Source: an uncultured Bacteroidota bacterium (GTDB lineage Bacteria > Bacteroidota > Bacteroidia > Flavobacteriales > Flavobacteriaceae). Taken from it: a DNA stretch of 64,000 nucleotides. Under the pieces are notes generated by a model. That model made no database searches. It worked only from the letters and a program-made list of their open reading frames with translations, and was not told where the DNA came from. A program made the translations under genes and the position numbers. The DNA lies in NCBI GenBank assembly GCA_902594745.1, contig CACJNF010000002.1:115043-179042 (forward strand). The letters run 5' to 3'. Positions 8,851-17,712 of this stretch are shown here, piece after piece. Each line of letters starts with the position of its first letter. Positions within the stretch are counted from its first letter, which is position 1.

Positions 8851-9921
8851 ATGGTTGAGCAGGATTTTATTTGTTCTGACAGTTTTGAGTCTAGTGGAAT
8901 AGTTGAGTGGAATTCTCCAAGTAATATTGCTCTTGTTAAGTATTGGGGTAAAAAACAAAATCAAATACCTCAAAATCCATCTATTAGCTTTACTTTATCT
9001 AAGTGCTATACAAATACTGTAGTTGAATTTAAGCCAAAAATAAATACTAAAAATGAAATACATTTCACATTTGATGGAAAGGAAAATCAAGATTTTGAAA
9101 AAAAAGTAAATACTTTTATTAGAAGTATTGACAAGTATTTTGTATTTCTAAAAAATCATGATTTATACATAAAATCAAAAAATAATTTTCCACACAGTAG
9201 TGGAATTGCATCTTCTGCATCTTCTATGTCAGCTTTGGCATCATGTTTAGTAGATATTGAATCTCAGATTACAAATAATGACAATAATTTTAATCTTAAA
9301 AAGAAATCATTTATATCTAGACTTGGATCAGGAAGTGCATCTAGAAGTATTGAAGGTCCAGTAACACTTTGGGGGGAAACAGATGCTTTTAAAGAAAGTT
9401 CAGATTTATATGCTGTGAATATTTCACATGAAGTTGATAAAATATTTCTTGATTATAATAATACTATATTAATAATTGATCCTGGTCAGAAAGTGATTTC
9501 AAGTTCTTTAGGACATGAGTTAATGAATAAGAACCCGTTTTCTAATAAAAGATTTGAAATTGCAAAAAATAATACTAAAAGACTAAAAGATATTTTAAAA
9601 TCAGGTGAGTTAGATGACTTCATCACTATTACTGAATCAGAAGCGTTGATGATTCACTCATTAATGTTGTCATCTGATCCATACTATATACTTATGAAGC
9701 CAAATACTTTAGAGGCAATTTATAAAGTATTAGAATTCAGGAAAGAGACTAAACTTCATTTAAGCTTTACATTAGATGCAGGTTCCAATGTCCATTTATT
9801 ATACCCTAAATCTGAGACCGAAATAATAACAAAATTTATAGATAATGAACTTCTTATGTTATGCAAGTCAAAATCTTGTATTCATGATTATCTAGGAAAT
9901 GGTGCTACAAAAATCAGATAA
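8851..9921 (+). CDS. mvaD: Diphosphomevalonate decarboxylase
   Basis: Mevalonate-pathway enzyme making isopentenyl diphosphate from mevalonate 5-diphosphate with ATP. It is a GHMP kinase-fold protein of 356 aa. The family signature SNIALVKYWGK lies near residue 26 and the ATP-binding loop HSSGIASSASSMSALA near 115-130. The gene opens a long plus-strand array and overlaps the mevalonate kinase gene as TAATG. A near-consensus -7 box (TATATTTA, 8821-8828) sits 22 bases upstream. Isomerisation of the product would use idi at 51.5 kb. Confidence 0.94.
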   Translation: MVEQDFICSDSFESSGIVEWNSPSNIALVKYWGKKQNQIPQNPSISFTLSKCYTNTVVEFKPKINTKNEIHFTFDGKENQDFEKKVNTFIRSIDKYFVFLKNHDLYIKSKNNFPHSSGIASSASSMSALASCLVDIESQITNNDNNFNLKKKSFISRLGSGSASRSIEGPVTLWGETDAFKESSDLYAVNISHEVDKIFLDYNNTILIIDPGQKVISSSLGHELMNKNPFSNKRFEIAKNNTKRLKDILKSGELDDFITITESEALMIHSLMLSSDPYYILMKPNTLEAIYKVLEFRKETKLHLSFTLDAGSNVHLLYPKSETEIITKFIDNELLMLCKSKSCIHDYLGNGATKIR

Positions 9922-10802
9922 TGGATAATAAAAAATTTTATTCAAAAGTTCTACTATTTGGCGAATATGGAGTTTTATCGAACTCTAATGCATTATCCAT
10001 TCCTTTTGAAAAATTCTATGGTTATTTAAATAAATCAGATTTTTTAAATAATGAAGAAAAGATTTCAAATTCTAATATTCTCCAGCTATATGAATTTATG
10101 ATTGATTTAGACATTAAGGATAAAATTGATTTTAATTTCTTTAAAAATGACATAGATAAGGGATTACACTTTGTTAGTAGTATACCTATTGCTTCAGGTT
10201 TAGGAAGCAGTGGTGCTCTTATTGCATCAGTTTTTGATTCATATCAAAAAAAAGATAGTGTTAATTTAAATGTGGAAGAGATAAAAAATCTATTGTCAAT
10301 TATTGAATCAAAATTTCATGGAAAGTCCTCTGGTCTTGACCCATCTGTCTCACTATTTAATAGTCCAATATTTTATTCCAATAAGCAAATTAAATTGATA
10401 GATAAACTTCATTATAAAAACTTTACGATTTATATAATGGATAGTAAAATAATCTCTTCAACAAAAAAAATGATTGAGGTATTTCAAAATAAAATGAATG
10501 AAACTGAATTTAGATACTTCTTTGACAATAAATACATTATTAATACCAATGAGTGTATTGAATACCTTCTTAATGGCTCAGAATTATTCAAAGACTCTTT
10601 AAAACAATTATCAGAAAACACACTTAATAATTTTAAGGAAATGATTCCAAATCAATTAACAAATATCTGGGAAAATGGACTTAAAAGTGATTCATATTAT
10701 ATGAAACTATGTGGATCAGGGGGTGGAGGTTTCTTCTTGTTATTTGATTTTAATAACCAAATAGACTCCAGTCTTTCTGACTTTAATTTATATCAGATTT
10801 AA
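9921..10802 (+). CDS. mvk: Mevalonate kinase (GHMP family)
   Basis: GHMP kinase of 293 aa, most likely phosphorylating mevalonate. The N-terminus has the KVLLFGEYGVL motif near residue 9, the glycine-rich ATP loop PIASGLGSSGAL is near 90, and a FHGKSSGLDPSVS segment typical of Bacteroidota mevalonate kinases lies near 130. A C-terminal LCGSGGGGFFLLF motif completes the fold. Adjacency and one-base overlap with mvaD support the assignment over other GHMP kinases. No phosphomevalonate kinase is visible in the window. Confidence 0.85.
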   Translation: MDNKKFYSKVLLFGEYGVLSNSNALSIPFEKFYGYLNKSDFLNNEEKISNSNILQLYEFMIDLDIKDKIDFNFFKNDIDKGLHFVSSIPIASGLGSSGALIASVFDSYQKKDSVNLNVEEIKNLLSIIESKFHGKSSGLDPSVSLFNSPIFYSNKQIKLIDKLHYKNFTIYIMDSKIISSTKKMIEVFQNKMNETEFRYFFDNKYIINTNECIEYLLNGSELFKDSLKQLSENTLNNFKEMIPNQLTNIWENGLKSDSYYMKLCGSGGGGFFLLFDFNNQIDSSLSDFNLYQI

Positions 10803-10806
10803 TAAA

Positions 10807-11289
10807 ATGTATAACGTTATAATTTTATTTGGTGTTAGTGGTTGTGGAAAGTCTCTAATAGGAAATCAATTATCAAAAGATTTACAATTTGAATTCATAG
10901 AAGGAGATGATTTTCATTCAAATGAAAATATAAAAAAAATGAAAAATAATATTCCATTAAATGATGATGATAGAGAGGTATGGCTTGATCAAATTAATAA
11001 AGAGCTTAAAAAATTAAGAAATAAAAATGTTGTTATTGCATGTTCTGCTCTAAAAGAGATATACAGAAAAAGACTAGTTAAAGGTATAGTAGCTAAGATA
11101 GATTGGTTTTGTTTAAAAGGAGCTTTTGATCTTATAGAAAAAAGGATTAATAATAGAGATGATCATTATTTTAAGTCAACATTGCTTAAATCTCAATTTG
11201 ATATGATTGAATATCCTGATTATTGTACATTTATAGATATCATTGAAACCCCTGACAAGATCGTTGAAAGAATTAAATCTGCATTGTAA
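10807..11289 (+). CDS. gntK: Gluconokinase
   Basis: 160-aa P-loop kinase converting gluconate to 6-phosphogluconate. Walker A is GVSGCGKS near residues 8-15. The segments EGDDFHSNENIKKM and IPLNDDDREVWL are hallmarks of GntK, and CSALKEIYRKRL contains the phosphate-contacting region. It lies four bases after mvk and is immediately followed by the 6-phosphogluconate dehydrogenase gene, its product user. Confidence 0.93.
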   Translation: MYNVIILFGVSGCGKSLIGNQLSKDLQFEFIEGDDFHSNENIKKMKNNIPLNDDDREVWLDQINKELKKLRNKNVVIACSALKEIYRKRLVKGIVAKIDWFCLKGAFDLIEKRINNRDDHYFKSTLLKSQFDMIEYPDYCTFIDIIETPDKIVERIKSAL

Positions 11290-12630
11290 ATGAGTGATTT
11301 TGGAATAATTGGAATAGGAAGAATAGGAACTAGTATGGCAAGAAATATGTCATCAAAAGGTATTATAGTTTCACTATATGATAAAAGTCATAATTCCTTA
11401 GATAATTTAAAAAGTGATTATCCAGAGTTAGAGTCATCTTTAGTTTTTGATGATATTAATAAATTTATAAGCTCAATTTCCAAACCAAGAAAAGTTTTAG
11501 TTCTTGTTCCTTCAGGACCTGCACTAGATGAAGTTATTTCTCTTTTAATACAATATCTTGATTCTAATGATATTTTGATAGATGGAGGTAATACAAATCC
11601 GAATGTTAGCTTTAAGAATCATCAAACTATTAAATCAAAAAACTTTTTATATCTAGGTATGGGAGTTTCAGGAGGAGTTAAAGGAGTTCTTGAGGGGCCT
11701 TCAATAATGATTGGAGGAGACTCTAATGCTTTTGATCAAGTCAAAAATATCTTTTCTCAAATAACATCTAAAACAATTAATGGTTCAAAAAGCTTTGAAT
11801 TCTTTGGAGATTCAAATCAAGGCCATTTTGTTAAAATGATTCATAATGGTATAGAATATGTTGAGATGCAGCTTATATCTTCTATTTATTATCTAATGAT
11901 AAACTCTAAAAAATATACGTATGACGATGTTACAAAAATTTTTAAAAAATGGAATGATATAGATTTAAACAGTTACCTGTTAGAAATATCTTTATTAAAA
12001 CTTACTGAAAAGATAGATGATAGTTATCTGTTAGATAGAATTGATGATAAGGCTGATGATAATGGTACTGGAAGATGGATGTTAAAACATGCAATTGATC
12101 TTGGATGCTCAGTTAGTATGCTAAATGCAGCAATCGACTCAAGGTTTATATCTAATAATAACAACACAAGATCAAAGGCTAATAAATTGATAATTGAAGA
12201 TAAAAAAGAATATGATATAGACTTTGAATCTTTAGCTAATGCATATAAGTTTTGTAGATTAATAAATTATTTTCAAGCTTTTTTATTAATGGATTCTGCA
12301 AATCAAAGTTATGGATGGAATATCAGTATTTCAAATGCATTAAATGTATGGTCAAATGGAAGCATAATTAAATCAAACCTTATCAATGCATTACTCAATG
12401 ATTATTTAGTTGACAATATTCTGGATGATAAAAACATATTTAATAATCTTAATGAGCTTAAATCTGGATTAATTAATATTTTAAATACGTCATTAACAAA
12501 TGATATATCGCTACCATGTTTTAATGAAGCATTAAATTATTTTAATCAAATATCAAGCCCTTCTCTAAGTACTAAACTAATACAAGCTCAAAGAAACTAT
12601 TTTGGATCTCACAAAATAAAACTTAATTAG
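11290..12630 (+). CDS. gnd: 6-phosphogluconate dehydrogenase (decarboxylating)
   Basis: Oxidises 6-phosphogluconate to ribulose 5-phosphate, CO2 and NAD(P)H. The N-terminal Rossmann motif GIGRIG is near residue 6. The substrate motif GMGVSGG and the catalytic region VKMIHNGIEYVEMQLI are present, followed by the all-helical domain. At 446 aa it is slightly shorter than the common 465-485 aa form, mainly at the C-terminus. The ATG follows the gntK stop directly. GntK plus Gnd forms a route from gluconate into the pentose phosphate pathway. Confidence 0.93.
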   Translation: MSDFGIIGIGRIGTSMARNMSSKGIIVSLYDKSHNSLDNLKSDYPELESSLVFDDINKFISSISKPRKVLVLVPSGPALDEVISLLIQYLDSNDILIDGGNTNPNVSFKNHQTIKSKNFLYLGMGVSGGVKGVLEGPSIMIGGDSNAFDQVKNIFSQITSKTINGSKSFEFFGDSNQGHFVKMIHNGIEYVEMQLISSIYYLMINSKKYTYDDVTKIFKKWNDIDLNSYLLEISLLKLTEKIDDSYLLDRIDDKADDNGTGRWMLKHAIDLGCSVSMLNAAIDSRFISNNNNTRSKANKLIIEDKKEYDIDFESLANAYKFCRLINYFQAFLLMDSANQSYGWNISISNALNVWSNGSIIKSNLINALLNDYLVDNILDDKNIFNNLNELKSGLINILNTSLTNDISLPCFNEALNYFNQISSPSLSTKLIQAQRNYFGSHKIKLN

Positions 12631-12697
12631 TTCAATTTCTTATATAAAACAATAACATTATTATGATTATATTAAAGCTAAATAATAAAACTAGCTG

Positions 12698-13738
12698 ATG
12701 AGAAAAGTAGTGACATTTGGAGAAATTATGTTGAGGCTCTCATCGCCAAACTCATTACGTATTTCTCAAACAAATAGCTTTGATGTATTCTATGGAGGAG
12801 GAGAAGCTAATGTTGCTGTTTCACTGGCAAATTATGGAGTACCTGTTGAATTTGTCTCAAGAATACCTAAAAATGATATTGGAAATTCTGCTTTAATGGA
12901 TCTTAAAAGAAGAGGTGTCGGAACATCTCATATAATATATGGTGGTGATCGTCTAGGTATCTATTTTCTTGAGACAGGAGCAGTTAGCAGAGGTAGTAAA
13001 GTAATATACGATAGGGAAAATTCCGCTATGGCTGAGATTAAAACTGGAATGATTGATTGGAATAAAGTATTTAAAAATGTCTCATGGTTTCATTGGACGG
13101 GAATTACTCCAGCAATATCTAAAAGTGCAGCAAATGTTTGTCTTGAAGGTTTAAAAATTGCTAATGACCTTGGGATCAAAATATCAACAGATCTTAATTA
13201 CAGATCTAAGCTATGGAAATATGAAGGAAATCATCAGGAAATTATGACAGAACTTACATCATACTGTGATATAATTCTATGTAATGAGGAAGATGCTGAA
13301 ATGCATTTTGGAATAAAACCAAAGGGATTAAATGTTAGGACTCAGGGTCATGATATAAATGGAGATGCTTATTTATCAGTTTGTAAAGAAATGATGCAAA
13401 AATTTCCAAAGGCAGAGAAAATAGCAATTACATTAAGAGGGTCTATTTCTGCATCTCATAATTCATGGGCTGGAATACTTTATGATGGTAAAAAAATGTA
13501 CAAGAGTAAGGAATATCAAATAACACATATTGTTGATCGAGTTGGAGCTGGAGATTCTTTCATGGGTGGATTGATTTATGGAATTTTAAATAACCCTAAG
13601 GATGATCAAGCTTCTCTTGACTTTGCCGTAGCCGCCTCTTCTCTTAAACACACTATTAAAGGAGATTTTAATCTTGTCTCAGTAGATGAAGTTAACAAAC
13701 TAATGAATGGTGATAGCTCAGGGCGAGTAAATAGATAA
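12698..13738 (+). CDS. kdgK: 2-dehydro-3-deoxygluconokinase (KDG kinase)
   Basis: PfkB/ribokinase-family sugar kinase of 346 aa phosphorylating 2-keto-3-deoxygluconate to KDPG. The N-terminal FGEIMLRLS and FYGGGEANVAVSLAN segments and the C-terminal PfkB signature DRVGAGDSFMGGLIYG, with its catalytic aspartate, support the call. Assignment to KDG rather than another sugar rests on family resemblance and the KDPG aldolase gene four bases downstream. A 67-base gap separates it from gnd, so a separate promoter is possible, although no exact -7 box is present. Confidence 0.9.
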   Translation: MRKVVTFGEIMLRLSSPNSLRISQTNSFDVFYGGGEANVAVSLANYGVPVEFVSRIPKNDIGNSALMDLKRRGVGTSHIIYGGDRLGIYFLETGAVSRGSKVIYDRENSAMAEIKTGMIDWNKVFKNVSWFHWTGITPAISKSAANVCLEGLKIANDLGIKISTDLNYRSKLWKYEGNHQEIMTELTSYCDIILCNEEDAEMHFGIKPKGLNVRTQGHDINGDAYLSVCKEMMQKFPKAEKIAITLRGSISASHNSWAGILYDGKKMYKSKEYQITHIVDRVGAGDSFMGGLIYGILNNPKDDQASLDFAVAASSLKHTIKGDFNLVSVDEVNKLMNGDSSGRVNR

Positions 13739-13742
13739 AATT

Positions 13743-14408
13743 ATGGCACAATATTCTAGAGTAGAAGTAATTAATCAGATAGAAGAATCTAGAATGATTC
13801 CTCTTTTTTATCATAATGATGTTACGGTTTCGAGAGATGTAATCAAGGCCTGCTATGATGGAGGGGCAAGACTAATGGAGTTCACAAACAGAGGAGATTT
13901 TGCACTAGAGGTTTTTACAGAGGTAATTAAGTATTCAATTAATGAATTACCTGGAATGATATTAGGTGTAGGGTCTGTTACAGATGCAAAGGCAGCTTCA
14001 CAATATATGTTAGCGGGAGCAAATTTTGTTGTAACTCCTGTCTTTAGAGAAGACATTGCTCGTATGTGCAATAGAAGAAAGTTATTGTGGTCAGCTGGCT
14101 GTAGCTCATTAACTGAAATAGCAAAAGCAGAGGAATTTGGATGTGAATTAATAAAATTATTTCCAGGTGATGTGTTAGGACCAAAATTTGTTAAGAGTAT
14201 AAAGGGACCTCAACCATGGACATCAGTTATGCCAACCGGAGGAGTATCATTGGAATATGATAATTTAAAATCATGGTTTGACTCTGGAGTTACATGTGTA
14301 GGTATTGGCTCTAAACTTATTTCTAATGATATTTTAGAAACTAAAAATTATGATTTATTAAAGAGAAATGTTCAAGAAACTTTAAAAACAATTAAATTAT
14401 TTAAATGA
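13743..14408 (+). CDS. eda: KDPG aldolase (KHG/KDPG class I)
   Basis: Class I aldolase of 221 aa splitting KDPG into pyruvate and glyceraldehyde 3-phosphate. The Schiff-base lysine is in LIKLFPG near residue 139, the catalytic glutamate region reads MEFTNR near 46, and the phosphate-binding PTGGVS is near 163. It follows kdgK directly and overlaps the small membrane protein gene by four bases (ATGA). No Edd-type 6-phosphogluconate dehydratase is visible, so the KDPG here probably comes from KDG rather than through the classical Entner-Doudoroff step. Confidence 0.93.
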   Translation: MAQYSRVEVINQIEESRMIPLFYHNDVTVSRDVIKACYDGGARLMEFTNRGDFALEVFTEVIKYSINELPGMILGVGSVTDAKAASQYMLAGANFVVTPVFREDIARMCNRRKLLWSAGCSSLTEIAKAEEFGCELIKLFPGDVLGPKFVKSIKGPQPWTSVMPTGGVSLEYDNLKSWFDSGVTCVGIGSKLISNDILETKNYDLLKRNVQETLKTIKLFK

Positions 14409-14785
14409 AAACAAAACCTATAATGATTTCTAGTTCAATTTTTTTAGGTATTCTAGGAATTTTACTTACATTCATACCTGATGAAATTGTCTCAAGTCTT
14501 AGCTTAACATCAAACCCAATATCAACTTTGTCACTCCAATTATTAGGTGCAATTTATTTTGGATTTGCAATGTTGAATTGGATGGCTAAAGGGACTCTAG
14601 TTGGAGGTATTTATAATAAACCAATAGCTATTGGAAATTTTACGCATTTTACAATTGGAGGATTAGCTTTAATCAAAATAATCTCAGAAATTGATGCTCA
14701 TATAGAGATCATTATTTTCTTGACAGTATTCTATGTAGTTTTCGCTTTACTCTTTGCATATGTATTTAGAACTAATCCAACTTAA
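14405..14785 (+). CDS. Small 4-TM membrane protein of unknown function
   Basis: 126-aa hydrophobic protein with about four predicted membrane helices (near residues 6-24, 44-62, 78-95 and 101-121). A conserved-looking central segment, AIYFGFAMLNWMAK, is followed by a GGIYNKPIAIGNFTHF loop. I do not recognise a named family. It overlaps eda by four bases and precedes the GntP permease by 20 bases, so it travels with the KDG/gluconate genes, but I infer no function from that. Confidence 0.75.
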   Translation: MKTKPIMISSSIFLGILGILLTFIPDEIVSSLSLTSNPISTLSLQLLGAIYFGFAMLNWMAKGTLVGGIYNKPIAIGNFTHFTIGGLALIKIISEIDAHIEIIIFLTVFYVVFALLFAYVFRTNPT

Positions 14786-14805
14786 TTATAAAATACCGAT
14801 ATAAA

Positions 14806-16122
14806 ATGCCATTACTAATTGTTATTTCTGGAATATTATTGTTATTTGTTTTAATAGCAAGATTTAAGCTTGATGCTTTTATTTCATTTATAACTGTTTG
14901 CATTTTTGTTGGTTTATTTCAAGGAATGCAGTTGCAGAGTATTGTAGAATCAATTCAAAAAGGAATTGGAGACACATTAGGTTTTTTAGTTTTGATTCTA
15001 GGTTTTGGAGCTATGCTTGGAAAACTAGTTGCTGATAGTGGAGCGGCTCAAAGAATTACATCAAAGTTGATCGCTAGCTTTGGAATTAAATATATCCAGT
15101 GGGCAGTTGTAGTTGCTGGTTTTATAGTTGGTGTTCCTATGTTTTATTCTGTAGGGTTTGTGATTTTAATTCCTCTAGTTTTTACTGTTGCAGCTTCTTC
15201 AGGCTTACCATTAATATATGTTGGGTTACCTATGCTTGCATCTTTATCTGTGACTCATGGATTTCTTCCTCCTCATCCTGCTCCTACTGCTATTTCAACT
15301 ATGTTTAATGCAGATATTGGTAAGACCTTACTGTATGGTATTATTGTTGCAATTCCATCAATAATAATTGCAGGACCTTTATTTTCTAGAACGATTAAAA
15401 ATATAAATGCTACACCTTTAAAGGAATTTTATAACCCTGTTATATTAAAAGATGAGGAAATGCCAGCTATGGGAGCAAGTATATTTACTGCTCTACTTCC
15501 TGTTATACTAATTATCTTTTCTTCAGTTTTTACAATTGTCTATAAAGGAGATTCTATGCTAAAAGAGATAATTGAATTTATTGGAAATCCAGTGATTGCA
15601 ATGTTAATTTCTGTATTAGTAGCTATTTATACGCTAGGATTATCTCGCAAAAAAAAGATGAAAGAATTAATGGGATCTATTTCATCCTCAGTTTCAAGCA
15701 TTACTATGATCTTACTAATTATATCTGGAGCAGGGGCTTTAAAACAAATTTTAATTGATAGTGGAGTAAGTGATTATATAGGATCATTATTAGATGGTTC
15801 ACAAATATCACCCTTAATACTTGCCTGGCTAATAGCAACAGTTATTAGAGTTTGTGTTGGATCAGCAACAGTTGCAGGCTTAACAGCTGCTGGAATTGTA
15901 CTTCCACTAATTTCAAACTCTGATGTAAGTCCTGAATTAATGGTTTTAGCTATTGGTTCTGGAAGCTTGATGCTGTCTCATGTTAATGATGCTGGATTCT
16001 GGATGTTTAAAGAGTATTTTAACCTAACTGTAAAAGAGACCTTATCAACATGGACTGTGATGGAGACTATCGTTGGAATAACTGGATTAATTGGTGTGCT
16101 AATATTAAATATATTTATATAA
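14806..16122 (+). CDS. GntP-family gluconate/aldonate:H+ symporter
   Basis: 438-aa inner-membrane permease of the gluconate:proton symporter family, with about 12 hydrophobic segments. Family motifs include LGFGAMLGKLVADSGAAQRI near 66-85, FLPPHPAPTAI near 153 and the C-terminal SHVNDAGFWM near 388. Substrates of the family include gluconate, 2-keto-gluconates, D-serine and related acids. The neighbours (KDG kinase, KDPG aldolase, a PLP dehydratase or aldolase, RidA) suggest an aldonate or amino acid-like substrate. Confidence 0.9.
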   Translation: MPLLIVISGILLLFVLIARFKLDAFISFITVCIFVGLFQGMQLQSIVESIQKGIGDTLGFLVLILGFGAMLGKLVADSGAAQRITSKLIASFGIKYIQWAVVVAGFIVGVPMFYSVGFVILIPLVFTVAASSGLPLIYVGLPMLASLSVTHGFLPPHPAPTAISTMFNADIGKTLLYGIIVAIPSIIIAGPLFSRTIKNINATPLKEFYNPVILKDEEMPAMGASIFTALLPVILIIFSSVFTIVYKGDSMLKEIIEFIGNPVIAMLISVLVAIYTLGLSRKKKMKELMGSISSSVSSITMILLIISGAGALKQILIDSGVSDYIGSLLDGSQISPLILAWLIATVIRVCVGSATVAGLTAAGIVLPLISNSDVSPELMVLAIGSGSLMLSHVNDAGFWMFKEYFNLTVKETLSTWTVMETIVGITGLIGVLILNIFI

Positions 16123-16125
16123 AAA

Positions 16126-16590
16126 ATGAAAAACTTACCATCAGAAAAAGTAAAAGAATTGAAAATTAATTTTCCACCAGCTCCAAAACCTGCTGGTGTA
16201 TATAAACCTGTTTTAGTCGTTGGAAAATTTTTATATGTTTCAGGCCAAGGTCCTGTTAAAATGGATGGGAATCTTATAAAAGGTAGACTTGGAGACAATA
16301 TGACAAAAGAGGAAGGGAAAGTAGCTGCAAGGCAAGTTGGATTAACAATGTTGTCAACTATTCAAACACATTATGGAGATTTAGATAAAATCAAAAGAGT
16401 AGTCAAAGTACTTGGTATGGTAAATAGTGATAAAAATTTTGAAGACCACCCCTTTGTTATAAATGGATTTAGTGAATTAATGGCTGATATCTTTGGAGAA
16501 GATAATGGAATAGGTGTTAGGAGTGCTGTAGGTATGGTTCTCCCGGGGGGTATACCTGTTGAAATTGAAGCAATGTTCGAATTACACTAA
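16126..16590 (+). CDS. RidA/YjgF family enamine/imine deaminase
   Basis: 154-aa RidA-like protein, longer than the usual 125-130 aa because of an extended N-terminus (KINFPPAPKPAGVYKP). Core features are VSGQGPV, the CVGIVN-like KVLGMVNS segment and GVRSAVGMV, which contains the catalytic arginine, followed by PVEIEAMFEL. RidA proteins hydrolyse reactive enamine/imine intermediates released by PLP-dependent dehydratases. Its place next to a PLP enzyme of the D-serine dehydratase fold fits this. It begins three bases after the permease stop. Confidence 0.9.
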   Translation: MKNLPSEKVKELKINFPPAPKPAGVYKPVLVVGKFLYVSGQGPVKMDGNLIKGRLGDNMTKEEGKVAARQVGLTMLSTIQTHYGDLDKIKRVVKVLGMVNSDKNFEDHPFVINGFSELMADIFGEDNGIGVRSAVGMVLPGGIPVEIEAMFELH

Positions 16591-16599
16591 ATCATAATA

Positions 16600-17703
16600 A
16601 TGAAAGAAGATTGGTTTAAACTTGAAAATACTGATGAAATAATTACACCAAGCTTAGTTGTTTTTCCAAAAAGAATCCTTCATAATATTAAATTAATGAT
16701 TGAAATTGCTGGAGGAACTGAATCTCTTAGACCTCATATCAAAACGCATAAAATGTCTGAAATAATAAAAATGCAAATTGATAATGGTATTAATAAATTC
16801 AAATGTGCGACTATTACTGAAGCTGAACTTCTTGCCAAATCTGGGGCCAAAGATATACTCCTCGCAATCCAACCTACTGGAAAAAACATATCTAGATTTA
16901 TTAGTCTAATTAAGATATACCCTGAATCAATTTTTTCCACAATTGTCGATAACGAATATTCATTGAATGAAATAAATAATAGAGCTATAGAGGAAAAAAT
17001 ATCTGTATCTATATGGCTTGATATTAATAATGGAATGAACAGAACAGGGGTAGAACCAAATAATGAAGCTTGTAGTATCTTTCAAAAAATTGCTTCAGCT
17101 TCAAATTTAAATGCAAAAGGTCTTCATGTATATGACGGTCATATAAGAGAATCTGATTATTCTAAACGTAAGCAAGTTTGTGATAACGCTTTTAGCCATG
17201 TTTTGAATCTAAAAAAAAATATAGAAAAAAAAGGAATTCTAGTTGATAAAATTGTTGCAGGAGGTACTCCTACCTTTCCTATTCATGCAAAAAGAGAGAA
17301 TGTTGAAGGAAGCCCTGGCACCTCGTTGCTATGGGATGATCGATATGGAACTGCATTTGAAGATTTAAAATTTATTCATTCTGCTGTTTTAATTGGAAGT
17401 ATAATAAGTAAACCATCTAAGGATTTGATATGTATTAATCTTGGGCATAAATCTGTTGCATCTGAAATGGACTTTCCAAGATTGAGTTTTCTTAATTTAA
17501 AAAATACTGAACAGATAGGTCATAGTGAGGAACATTTAGTTGTAAAGTGTAATGAATCAGATAAATATCCTGTTGGTATGATTTGTTACTGTATACCTTC
17601 TCATATCTGTCCAACTGTTCCAAAATTTAGTAAGGTTCTAACTGTAGATGAAGGTGAAGTTATAGGCGAATGGAAAGTCTCAGCTAGAGATAATATGATA
17701 TAA
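16600..17703 (+). CDS. D-threonine aldolase / D-serine dehydratase family PLP enzyme
   Basis: 367-aa fold-type III PLP enzyme. The N-terminal barrel has TPSLVV near residue 17 and the PLP-lysine motif LRPHIKTHK near 44-52. The C-terminal metal site reads SHICPT with H335 and C337, the His/Cys zinc pair known from eukaryotic-type D-serine dehydratase. Family members act as D-threonine aldolase, D-serine dehydratase or D-glucosaminate dehydratase. With KdgK and Eda in the operon, D-glucosaminate to KDG plus ammonia is an attractive but unproven reaction. Confidence 0.85.
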   Translation: MKEDWFKLENTDEIITPSLVVFPKRILHNIKLMIEIAGGTESLRPHIKTHKMSEIIKMQIDNGINKFKCATITEAELLAKSGAKDILLAIQPTGKNISRFISLIKIYPESIFSTIVDNEYSLNEINNRAIEEKISVSIWLDINNGMNRTGVEPNNEACSIFQKIASASNLNAKGLHVYDGHIRESDYSKRKQVCDNAFSHVLNLKKNIEKKGILVDKIVAGGTPTFPIHAKRENVEGSPGTSLLWDDRYGTAFEDLKFIHSAVLIGSIISKPSKDLICINLGHKSVASEMDFPRLSFLNLKNTEQIGHSEEHLVVKCNESDKYPVGMICYCIPSHICPTVPKFSKVLTVDEGEVIGEWKVSARDNMI

Positions 17704-17712
17704 ATTTAATCT

